Assembly: GCA_023410575.1 (NCBI GenBank)
Contig: JAEYPP010000043.1
Coordinates: 35,720-99,719 of the forward strand
Direction: 5' to 3'
Source: Bacillota bacterium
GTDB lineage: Bacteria > Bacillota > Clostridia > Lachnospirales > Lachnospiraceae
DNA: 64,000 bases
Program-made: the position numbers and the translations under genes
The notes under the pieces: model-generated
Seen by the model: the letters and a program-made list of their open reading frames with translations, nothing else
Database searches by the model: none
What the model was told of the DNA's origin: nothing
Shown: positions 26,868 through 34,497 of the stretch, piece after piece
Layout of the letters: each line of letters begins with the position of its first letter
Position numbering within the stretch: the stretch's first letter is position 1

Positions 26868-27770
26868 CTACCACTGGAACTGGCAAGGAAAGCGCTCGTC
26901 TAAACGTCCAAAGCAATAGCCTTGATCATGTATTTGTTCAATTATTTTCTTTAATGAACTAGCAGTTACTTTATTCTCTATACCATCATGAAGCAATACA
27001 ACTGGCAACTGATACCGCGTTAAGTCCTTTTTTATATTCTTTATAATGGTACTACTCGATGGATGTCCAATAGAGTCCTCACCTGAGACATTCCAGTCAT
27101 AATAAATAAATCCTCTTCGTTCCATCTCAGCAATAATATCTTTACGTATCCCCTTAACACTAGTATTATAACTCCCACCAGGAAAGCGGTAGATATACGG
27201 TCTCTGTCCAGTAACCTCTTCAACTAGGTTAAATACTTTCTCATAATCATTAAGAAAAGCATCAACTGAAGCATAAATTTTTTTGTAATCATGACTATAA
27301 GTATGTAGTGCGATCAAATGACCTCTATTTGCAACTTCCTTTAGTATCTCCTGGTTTTCTTCACTCAGTAGAATTTCATTACCTACTACAAAAAATACAG
27401 CTTTTATGTCATACTCATCCAAAATATCTAAAACCAATAATGTATTCTTACTTGGGCCATCATCAAAAGTAAGATAACATACTTTCTCCATCTCCTCAGC
27501 TGGCTTCCATTCCGTTTTAGGAGTCGCATATAGATTGGGATAACGATTACAATATTCTGGTGTCTTTTTTGATTCTACCTCTTCACCAATCGGATTATTA
27601 TGAATTGCGATTTCATTCTCTAAGGTTACAAAAACTGCTAATTCGTCAAGTGATTTAAAATGATTAGGATTAGTTGAAAATGAGTCCTCCGTTTTTTTAC
27701 TATCAAATAGTCTTATAGTCAACATAAGAAGGATAACAACCATAATTAATATGATGTGTCTTTCTTTCAT
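26868..27770 (-). CDS. polysaccharide deacetylase (NodB domain)
   Basis: A 300-residue protein with an N-terminal signal anchor (about 5-22) and a NodB-homology domain from about residue 98. Metal and catalytic motifs are intact: LTFDDGPSKNT (catalytic and metal Asp), HTYSHDYKKI (metal His pair), RFPGGSYN and a C-terminal LLHDG with the catalytic His. Members remove N-acetyl groups from peptidoglycan or chitin-like glycans outside the membrane. A GGAG site precedes the ATG. It stands alone between the XRE gene and ilvE. Confidence 0.9.
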   Translation of the reverse strand: MKERHIILIMVVILLMLTIRLFDSKKTEDSFSTNPNHFKSLDELAVFVTLENEIAIHNNPIGEEVESKKTPEYCNRYPNLYATPKTEWKPAEEMEKVCYLTFDDGPSKNTLLVLDILDEYDIKAVFFVVGNEILLSEENQEILKEVANRGHLIALHTYSHDYKKIYASVDAFLNDYEKVFNLVEEVTGQRPYIYRFPGGSYNTSVKGIRKDIIAEMERRGFIYYDWNVSGEDSIGHPSSSTIIKNIKKDLTRYQLPVVLLHDGIENKVTASSLKKIIEQIHDQGYCFGRLDERFPCQFQW

Positions 27771-27873
27771 AGATAAACTCCAAGCATAATGTGTCTCTAC
27801 TATCTTATGCCCCTACAACATATATCCATGACAGTAATTTGGGTTCTACTCTCTTTCTTAATATTAATTATAA

Positions 27874-28941
27874 CTAAACTTCCACAGTCCAACCAAATTT
27901 GTCTTCTATCTTACCTAATTGGATACCTGTAATCGTGTCATATAACTTTTGACTAAACTCACCGATTCCACCATCTCCAACTTGCAATACATGATCTTGA
28001 AAACGAAGATGTCCAACTGGAGAGATCACTGCTGCTGTACCAGTTCCAAATACTTCTTCCAAGGAACCATTTTTGCTTGCCTCATATAATTCATCAGCAG
28101 ATACTTTTCTCTCTTCTACTGGAATGCCCCAATACTTGCATAAACTAATTACTGAATTACGAGTAACACCAGGTAATATACTGCCATTTAACTGTGGAGT
28201 GACAATTGTACCATTAATCTTAAAGAATATGTTCATAGCACCAACTTCTTCAATGTACTTACGCTCCTTGCCATCTAACCATAACACCTGTGAATAACCC
28301 TCATCATGAGCTTTCACCTGTGATGCCAAGGAAGCTACATAGTTACCACCAGTTTTAGCTTCACCTATACCACCCTTGATTGCTCTTACGTATTCATCCT
28401 CTATCCAAATCTTAACCGGATTTAAACCTTCTGGATAATAAGCACCAACCGGTGAAAGAATTATGACAAATAAATATCGATTCGATGGGCGCACTCCCAA
28501 GAATGGATCTGTTGCAAACATAAATGGGCGAATATATAAAGAGGTACCTGGTTTTGTTGGTATCCACTTTTCATCCACTTTAACAACAGATTTTACTGCC
28601 AAAATAAAGTCCTCAACGCTCAACTGAGGCATGCAAAGTCTTTTATTACTATTATTTGCTCGCTCTGCATTCTTATCAGGACGGAAAAGAAGAGTTCTTC
28701 CATCCTCTGTTTTATACGCTTTTAAACCTTCAAACATTTCTTGCCCATAATGTAATACCATTGCAGAAGGTTCTAATTGTATTGGCCCATAAGGAACAAT
28801 TCTAGCATCATGCCACCCTTTACCCTCTTCATAGTCCATAAGAAACATATGATCTGTAAAAATCGTACCAAATTTAAGTGGATTATCTGCTTCTGGCAGT
28901 TCTTTAGGACAAGTTGTCTTTTCGATTCTAATATCTAACAT
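27874..28941 (-). CDS. ilvE: branched-chain amino acid aminotransferase
   Basis: Transfers amino groups between glutamate and the 2-oxo acids of Leu, Ile and Val, PLP-dependent. At 355 residues it is the longer fold-type IV subgroup: MFEGLKAYKTEDGRTLLFRP near 70, the PLP-Lys region GEAKTGGNYVASL near 195, KYIEEVGAMNIFF and GTGTAAVISPVG. The ATG at 28941 has AAGAAGGA seven bases upstream; an in-frame TTG two codons earlier is rejected. No T-box leader is seen, and no other ilv or leu genes are nearby. Confidence 0.96.
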   Translation of the reverse strand: MLDIRIEKTTCPKELPEADNPLKFGTIFTDHMFLMDYEEGKGWHDARIVPYGPIQLEPSAMVLHYGQEMFEGLKAYKTEDGRTLLFRPDKNAERANNSNKRLCMPQLSVEDFILAVKSVVKVDEKWIPTKPGTSLYIRPFMFATDPFLGVRPSNRYLFVIILSPVGAYYPEGLNPVKIWIEDEYVRAIKGGIGEAKTGGNYVASLASQVKAHDEGYSQVLWLDGKERKYIEEVGAMNIFFKINGTIVTPQLNGSILPGVTRNSVISLCKYWGIPVEERKVSADELYEASKNGSLEEVFGTGTAAVISPVGHLRFQDHVLQVGDGGIGEFSQKLYDTITGIQLGKIEDKFGWTVEV

Positions 28942-29002
28942 ACGCAAATCCTTCTTTCTGTTAAGTTTAACTATTCTTCCTTTTTATTCTACATTTTATT
29001 AT

Positions 29003-29031
29003 ATAGTAGACTTCATATGTAAAATTTTCAA
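29003..29031 (-). promoter_or_regulatory. candidate ilvE promoter
   Basis: TTGAAA, a 17-base spacer and TACTAT on the minus strand; an overlapping TATAAT begins five bases further downstream. About 60 bases upstream of ilvE. Confidence 0.5.
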
Positions 29032-29072
29032 GTGTTTTTTTTCATTTTTAAAAAACAGAATAAAGTCTGCTT

Positions 29073-29132
29073 TGCATACTCTCACGCGCAACACTTTACA
29101 AGCACAGCTTTTGTTCCGCGCCGTAGTGTGCA
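29073..29132. repeat. diverged hairpin related to the long palindrome family
   Basis: TGCATACT pairs with AGTGTGCA (one G-T pair). Inside, CACGCGC and GCGCCG lie opposite each other and ACAAG faces CTTTTGT. On the minus strand it shares CTACGGCGCG and CTTGTAA, in the same order, with the core at 2765-3132. It lies in the 305-bp gap between nrdD and ilvE, which contains four hairpins in a row and no gene. Confidence 0.5.
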
Positions 29133-29136
29133 TCAT

Positions 29137-29158
29137 AGCGTCCTTCCTTTAGGACGCT
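29137..29158 (+). terminator. plus-strand intrinsic terminator without an upstream gene
   Basis: AGCGTCC pairs with GGACGCT around TTCCTTTA and is followed by TTTTTT on the plus strand. Both flanking genes are on the minus strand, so the transcript it would end is unexplained. Confidence 0.65.
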
Positions 29159-29203
29159 TTTTTATTGAATAGGGAAGTTCAAAGAACTTTCCTATTCAAT
29201 AAA
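29158..29203. repeat. long hairpin, TTCAAAGAA loop
   Basis: TTATTGAATAGG(g/a)AAGTT arms around CAAAG. The loop region resembles the hairpin at 1-32. It lies directly beyond the nrdD terminator and may be a second stop signal. Confidence 0.6.
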
Positions 29204-29205
29204 AA

Positions 29206-29239
29206 AGGCAGTAACAAACTTATCCTTTTGTTACTGCCT
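29206..29239 (-). terminator. intrinsic terminator of nrdD
   Basis: AGGCAGTAACAAA pairs perfectly with TTTGTTACTGCCT, followed by TTTTTATT on the minus strand, 14 bases after the nrdD stop codon. Confidence 0.9.
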
Positions 29240-29252
29240 CTGAGTTATAAAT

Positions 29253-31643
29253 TTAACTTAAAACATAATTATCATCAACAAACTTCTTAATCATTGAAGC
29301 ATTGTTATATTTTGATTTTTTACCATCGGATACAACAACTAATGTTGGTGCTTGCATAATACCTAATTGTGTTGCTAACTCAGGCTGTTCTTGTGCGTCG
29401 ATAGTCACATAATCAATCTCTTTTAGAAATTCTTTCGCGAGTCTACAATTTGGGCATGTTTGCGTGGTAAATAAATATAAGCCGTCATCCATATGCTCTG
29501 CAGTATTCGTCAAATCAATCGTAACATTAATATTATCCTGTTCTTGTTCTTTCGTTGAATCTTCATCAATAGCAAGAGAAAGACTATATTCTCTACGGTT
29601 CTTGTACTCCTGAGTTTTTCCTTCATTCCAATTCTGAACTGGACGATAATAACCTGTAATACGACTATATACCTCTGCCTTTTCTCCACAATCAGGACAT
29701 GTAAACTGTTCTCCTGAAATATATCCATGATTCTTACAGATAGAATAAGTTGGAGACATAGTATAATATGGTAACTTATAGTTCTGCGCAATGGTACGAA
29801 CCAATTTAGCTGCTGCTTTCCAATCTGGTAACTTCTCACCTAAAAATGCATGAAATACTGTTCCTGAAGTATATAATGTTTGAAGTTTATCCTGAACATC
29901 TAAAGCTGAGAAGATATCCTCGGTATAATCAACTGGAAGATGAGAACTATTCGTATAATATGGAGTATCTCCTTCTTTTCCAGCAGTCTTAATGTCTGGC
30001 CATCTCTTTCGGTCATGCTTAGCCAGACGAAAAGAGGTTGACTCTGCTGGTGTAGCCTCAAGGTTATATAAATCACCATATTCAACTTGGTAATCACCGA
30101 GACGCTCTCTCATATGATTTAGTACTTCTACTGTAAAATCTTGAGTCTTCTTATCTGTCATATCTTTTCCAAGCCATCTTGCATTCATACCCACTTCATT
30201 CATACCAACAAGGCCAATGGTTGAAAAATGATTATCAAAAGTTCCAAGATAACGTTTCGTGTATGGATATAATCCCTCACTTAATAACTTGTTAATAACA
30301 CCTCTCTTAACCTTTAGAGATCTTGCTGATATATCCATCATCCGATCAAGACGCTGATAAAACTCTGATATATTGCTAGATAGATATGCAAGTCGAGGCA
30401 TATTAATCGTTACCACACCAACAGAACCTGTACTTTCTCCACTACCGAAGAATCCACCTGTTTTTTTACGTAATTCACGAAGATCCAAACGTAAACGACA
30501 ACACATGGAACGGACATCACTTGGCTCCATGTCAGAGTTTATGTAGTTCGAAAAATATGGTGTTCCATATTTTGCTGTCATCTCAAATAGTAAACGATTA
30601 TTTTCCGTATCTGACCAATCAAAATCTTTTGTAATGGAATAGGTCGGAATTGGATACTGGAATCCACGACCGTTTGCATCTCCTTCGATCATAATTTCGA
30701 TGAAAGCTTTATTTACCATATCCATCTCTTTTTTACAATCTTTATATTTAAAGTTAACTTCCTTCCCACCAACAATACAATATAGCTCTGCCAAATCTGG
30801 TGGTACTGTCCAATCTAATGTAATGTTTGAAAAAGGTGCCTGGGTTCCCCATCGACTAGGTGTATTCACTCCGTAAATAAAGCATTGAATGCATTGTTTT
30901 ACATCGTGATAGGATAAATTATCAATTTTTACAAATGGTGCTAAATATGTATCAAAAGAAGAAAATGCTTGAGCTCCAGCCCATTCATTTTGCATGATTC
31001 CTAAAAAGTTAACCATCTGGTTACACAATGTTGACAAATGTTTTGCAGGTGAAGAAGTAATCTTTCCAGGTATTCCACCAAGACCTTCTTTAATTAGTTG
31101 CTTTAATGACCATCCAGCACAATAACCAGTTAACATAGATAAGTCATGAATATGTATATCGGCATTACGGTGTGCATTTGCTATCTCTTCATCATAGATT
31201 TCTGATAACCAGTAATTTGCTGTAATCGAACCAGAATTATGTAAAATTAATCCGCCAACAGAATAGGTTACTGTAGAGTTTTCCTTCACTCTCCAATCTT
31301 CCTCTTTTACATAGCTATCTACAATTTCTTTGTAGTCGAGGATTGTTGACTTCATATTACGAATCTTTTCACGATTCTTACGGTATAATATGTACGCTTT
31401 TGCAACATCGGTATAACCTGTTTGCTCCAATACATGTTCAACACTATCTTGAACATCCTCTACGTGAACTGTTTCGTCCTTCATCTTGCTTTGAAAATCA
31501 GATGTAACACGTAATGATAGCAGATTAATAATATCTTCATTATATAATTTCTGCGTAGCATTAAATGCTTTTGATATTGCGCTACTAATTTTTGCTAGAT
31601 TAAATTCGGCAACCTCACCATCTCGTTTGACAACTTTAATCAT
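29253..31643 (-). CDS. nrdD: anaerobic ribonucleotide reductase fused to a glutaredoxin-like domain
   Basis: Class III glycyl-radical enzyme that reduces ribonucleoside triphosphates to deoxy forms without oxygen. From the ATG with a GGGAG site it has 796 residues. An N-terminal ATP-cone (MIKVVKRDGEVAEFN onward) covers about 1-95; the catalytic barrel shows GYCAGWSLKQL and CFIYGVNTPSRWGTQAPFSN; the zinc site uses CKNHG...CPDCG; the radical glycine is in SRITGYY. Unusually, residues 718-796 add a thioredoxin-fold tail with a CPNC redox motif (730-733) and a cis-Pro MQAPT. The activase gene nrdG is not adjacent. An NrdR box and promoter lie upstream. Confidence 0.95.
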   Translation of the reverse strand: MIKVVKRDGEVAEFNLAKISSAISKAFNATQKLYNEDIINLLSLRVTSDFQSKMKDETVHVEDVQDSVEHVLEQTGYTDVAKAYILYRKNREKIRNMKSTILDYKEIVDSYVKEEDWRVKENSTVTYSVGGLILHNSGSITANYWLSEIYDEEIANAHRNADIHIHDLSMLTGYCAGWSLKQLIKEGLGGIPGKITSSPAKHLSTLCNQMVNFLGIMQNEWAGAQAFSSFDTYLAPFVKIDNLSYHDVKQCIQCFIYGVNTPSRWGTQAPFSNITLDWTVPPDLAELYCIVGGKEVNFKYKDCKKEMDMVNKAFIEIMIEGDANGRGFQYPIPTYSITKDFDWSDTENNRLLFEMTAKYGTPYFSNYINSDMEPSDVRSMCCRLRLDLRELRKKTGGFFGSGESTGSVGVVTINMPRLAYLSSNISEFYQRLDRMMDISARSLKVKRGVINKLLSEGLYPYTKRYLGTFDNHFSTIGLVGMNEVGMNARWLGKDMTDKKTQDFTVEVLNHMRERLGDYQVEYGDLYNLEATPAESTSFRLAKHDRKRWPDIKTAGKEGDTPYYTNSSHLPVDYTEDIFSALDVQDKLQTLYTSGTVFHAFLGEKLPDWKAAAKLVRTIAQNYKLPYYTMSPTYSICKNHGYISGEQFTCPDCGEKAEVYSRITGYYRPVQNWNEGKTQEYKNRREYSLSLAIDEDSTKEQEQDNINVTIDLTNTAEHMDDGLYLFTTQTCPNCRLAKEFLKEIDYVTIDAQEQPELATQLGIMQAPTLVVVSDGKKSKYNNASMIKKFVDDNYVLS

Positions 31644-31741
31644 GTGTGTTTCTCCCTTCTTGCTACTAAATCTTATTACAAAGAATTCTTTGCTTCTTTG
31701 CATTAACAGAACCTAATAACACCCCAAGACCTGTAATTTAA

Positions 31742-31770
31742 ATTCTAGCAGATTAATATGAGTTCGTCAA
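31742..31770 (-). promoter_or_regulatory. nrdD promoter
   Basis: TTGACG, a 17-base spacer and TAGAAT on the minus strand, about 100 bases upstream of the nrdD ATG. Confidence 0.7.
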
Positions 31771-31782
31771 GTAGTTACATAC

Positions 31783-31826
31783 AACATATATCTAGACTTT
31801 TTTACTCACACCACTATATCTTGTGT
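31783..31826. promoter_or_regulatory. NrdR box (31811-31826) and weaker second box
   Basis: CCACTATATCTTGTGT at 31811-31826 fits the NrdR consensus acaCwAtATaTwGtgt at 14 of 16 positions. A weaker match, AACATATATCTAGACT, lies at 31783-31798. Centre-to-centre distance is 28 bp, slightly below the roughly 31-32 bp usual for paired boxes. Both sit just upstream of the nrdD -35, which supports dNTP/ATP-responsive repression of nrdD by an NrdR encoded elsewhere. Confidence 0.65.
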
Positions 31827-31834
31827 TTTTACGT

Positions 31835-31877
31835 AAAATCGCTGAAAAGCGCATAGTTGCTACCTTTCAGCGATTTT
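31835..31877 (-). terminator. hairpin terminator 3' of hflX
   Basis: AAAATCGCTGAAA pairs with TTTCAGCGATTTT, with a short T-run. It lies about 95 bases 3' of hflX and next to the NrdR box of nrdD. Confidence 0.65.
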
Positions 31878-31971
31878 TGTCATACATTTACGATTTCTAA
31901 CTATCTTGTTAACTTATTTTTTCTCTATTTCGACATTACTTTTCATAAGATAAATTTTTTTAAGAACAATT

Positions 31972-33219
31972 TTATAGAATACGATTTGCAATATCTTTTG
32001 GCACATAAGCCTTTACAAAAATTCCATCTTCACGATATTCTTCAATTAACAATTGCCCATATTTACGAATTAATTGAATATTTCTTGCATCCTGATAGGA
32101 AAATGTATGTTCAATTAAAGTTTTCTGCTCCCTCAGTATTTCTTCAATGATTTCAAGTAGTTCAGGAATTCCATTACCACATTTTGCTGAAATTCGAACC
32201 GTCTTATCTGCTTTTAAATCTTTCATTGGTTCTTTTGTTGCTACCATTTCTTGTTTATTAAAAACAGTAATCATCGTCTTATCCGTTACTTGCAGTTGTT
32301 TTAAAGTTTCATAGACAATGTGCATCTGCTTGTAAGCATATGGACTAGAAGCATCCACTACATGCAGAATAATATCTGCATATTTTGCTTCCTCTAGTGT
32401 AGACCGAAATGCGTCAATTAAGTGATGAGGAAGTTTACGGATAAATCCTACGGTATCGGTCACTAAAACTTGCTGACCACTTTCTAATTCTAAATTTCTT
32501 GTTGTTGGATCTAAGGTTGCAAATAGCATATCTGCTTCTAGGACCTCTGCTTTTGTTAAGTAATTGAGTAATGTAGACTTACCAGCATTCGTGTAACCGA
32601 CAATTGCTATGACAGGAACTGAATTTTTGGAACGTAACTGACGTGCAACTTCCCGATTCTTTTTTATCTCACTTAACTCTTGATTTAACATTGTAATACG
32701 ATCTTTTATTAAACGACGATCAATTTCTAGTTTCTTTTCACCAGGGCCTTTTGTTCCAATACCACCACCCAATCTTGAAAGAGAATTTCTCATTCCGATT
32801 AATCGAGTGGAACGATATTTTAACTGAGCCAATTCAACTTGAATTTTACCCTCTCTTGTACTAGCATGCTGTGCAAATATATCGAGAATCACCATCGTTC
32901 TATCCATTACCTTTAATTGCAAAGCATCTTCTAAATTCTTTAACTGAGCAGGTGAAAGCTCATCATCACATATGATACCAGTTGCTCCAAGTTCAAATGC
33001 CAGATTTGAGATTTCCTCAATTTTTCCCTTTCCAATATAAGTTCCAGGATGTACCTTTTCACGATTTTGAATCACCTTAGCAACAGTTTCTGCTCCTGCT
33101 GTCTTTACTAACTCTTCAAGCTCATCTACCGATTCTACAGTATCATCGCCATCATTACTAGCTACTGCGACAAGAATGACCTTCTCGATTTCTTCTTTTA
33201 TCTCATATAATTCTGCCAT
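31972..33219 (-). CDS. hflX: ribosome-associated GTPase HflX
   Basis: A 415-residue GTPase that binds 50S subunits and rescues or splits stalled ribosomes in stress. The N-terminal HflX domain (about 20-185) includes HPGTYIGKGKIEEI and RLGGGIGTKGPGEKKLE. The G domain has GYTNAGKSTLLNYL (G1), DPTTRNLEL (G2), DTVGFIRKLPHHLIDAFRST (G3) and NKQE (G4). The ATG follows GGAG. It may be cotranscribed with the TPR lipoprotein gene 30 bases upstream. Confidence 0.96.
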   Translation of the reverse strand: MAELYEIKEEIEKVILVAVASNDGDDTVESVDELEELVKTAGAETVAKVIQNREKVHPGTYIGKGKIEEISNLAFELGATGIICDDELSPAQLKNLEDALQLKVMDRTMVILDIFAQHASTREGKIQVELAQLKYRSTRLIGMRNSLSRLGGGIGTKGPGEKKLEIDRRLIKDRITMLNQELSEIKKNREVARQLRSKNSVPVIAIVGYTNAGKSTLLNYLTKAEVLEADMLFATLDPTTRNLELESGQQVLVTDTVGFIRKLPHHLIDAFRSTLEEAKYADIILHVVDASSPYAYKQMHIVYETLKQLQVTDKTMITVFNKQEMVATKEPMKDLKADKTVRISAKCGNGIPELLEIIEEILREQKTLIEHTFSYQDARNIQLIRKYGQLLIEEYREDGIFVKAYVPKDIANRIL

Positions 33220-33249
33220 CTATTTACTCCAATCTATCACATGTACCAT

Positions 33250-34485
33250 TTAAGGTTTGATTACGGTAGTATCTTTATTATCTTGTACAGTTGGCTGATC
33301 TTGTGTAGCAACAACCTGAGTTCTTGTTTTTAAAAAGTAATAGTCTTTTTTTGCTTGGCCATCTTCGGGACAAATTTTTAGATATTGCTCCATACAAGTA
33401 AGAGCCTCGCTAAACTGACCCATTTTCTCTAAATATATAATTTCGTTCTTAAGTAAGGCAGTCTTAATGCTCGGATCCGAGAATTGTTTCGCTTTTTCAA
33501 GGCATATTTTAGCTTGTTCAAAGTCTTCAAGCTGAAGATAGCAGGTGAGCATATGATTATAAAGTATACCAGATACTACATTTCCTTCTTCAATATATCG
33601 ATTGAAGTTCTCAATAGCTAACTCATAATTTCCATGAATCAAATTTATCTCACCAACAAAATAGTAGCCCTGAGTAAATCCAGCCTGGATGCACTGGTTT
33701 AGTTCATTCATAGCTATATCGTATTTTGCTTGATAATAATGAACCTTTGCAAGTTCAAATTTATCGCTTTCGTCATTGACTTCAAGTGATGAAGCTTGCT
33801 CTAATACTGCGGTCGCTTCTGCATTCTTGTTAGATTCTTTTAAGGTTATATATTTACCAATATAATGTTTTAGATTATTGGAATCTAATTCAAGTGCCTT
33901 ATCGTAGTCTGCAATGCTTAACTCATAATTACCAAGTAAACGGTATTGATTTGCTCTCTCATTATAAATCTTCGCATCTTTTGGTTTTAGCTCAAGTATA
34001 GACGTATAAAGATCAACTGCTCCTTTATTATCACCTGAATACTCCAATGCCCTCGCTTTATAACACATAATATCAAAATCTAAATGTTCTTCTTGAGAAA
34101 TTGCTAACGCAGAATCAAAGTTTTCGATTGATTTTGCATAATCTCTATCCAAGAAGTAAGCAATACCTAAACCTCGATATGCTTTCTTATTATTCTCCTT
34201 AACCATAGGAATATCCTTGTCAAGAATTACAGAATTAAATTGTTCTCTTGCTTTTTCAATCTCATTTGATTGAAGTAATGTAAAGCCATAATCAATATGG
34301 TATTCTGCTTTGTCACTATTATCATCAATTGCCTTTATAAAGAATTCCTCTGCTTTGGCAAAATTATTCTCTTCATAAGCATCAAGTGCTTTGTTATAAT
34401 TACGATTTGCGCTACTTAGCCCACAGCCACTAGTAGAAAGTAGAATACAAACTGCCAATGGTAATATTCTTACTTTAAATCTCAT
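33250..34485 (-). CDS. TPR-repeat lipoprotein
   Basis: A 411-residue protein with a lipoprotein signal peptide: basic MRFKVR, hydrophobic core, lipobox LSTSGC with the acylated Cys near residue 21. At least eight tetratricopeptide repeats follow (e.g. NYNKALDAYEENNFAKAEEF, LGNYELSIADYDKALEL, HGNYELAIENFNRYIEEG), so it is a scaffold on the outer face of the membrane. No catalytic domain. It lies 12 bases after the degenerate-GGDEF membrane protein gene and 30 before hflX, probably one transcript. The partner is unknown. Confidence 0.88.
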   Translation of the reverse strand: MRFKVRILPLAVCILLSTSGCGLSSANRNYNKALDAYEENNFAKAEEFFIKAIDDNSDKAEYHIDYGFTLLQSNEIEKAREQFNSVILDKDIPMVKENNKKAYRGLGIAYFLDRDYAKSIENFDSALAISQEEHLDFDIMCYKARALEYSGDNKGAVDLYTSILELKPKDAKIYNERANQYRLLGNYELSIADYDKALELDSNNLKHYIGKYITLKESNKNAEATAVLEQASSLEVNDESDKFELAKVHYYQAKYDIAMNELNQCIQAGFTQGYYFVGEINLIHGNYELAIENFNRYIEEGNVVSGILYNHMLTCYLQLEDFEQAKICLEKAKQFSDPSIKTALLKNEIIYLEKMGQFSEALTCMEQYLKICPEDGQAKKDYYFLKTRTQVVATQDQPTVQDNKDTTVIKP

Positions 34486-34497
34486 GAAAACTCCTTT

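Noticed and set aside
27874..29252. T-box riboswitch before ilvE
   Set aside because: The 28942-29252 interval lacks a T-box sequence, and a promoter sits about 60 bases from ilvE, leaving no room for such a leader.
29510..29839. 109-codon minus-strand ORF in another frame of nrdD
   Set aside because: Fully contained in the nrdD coding frame, which has strong family motifs; the alternative frame shows none.
31857..32150. 97-codon plus-strand ORF over the hflX 3' end
   Set aside because: It is a shadow of hflX and its terminator, rich in Phe/Leu/His from antisense AT-rich DNA, with no ribosome site.
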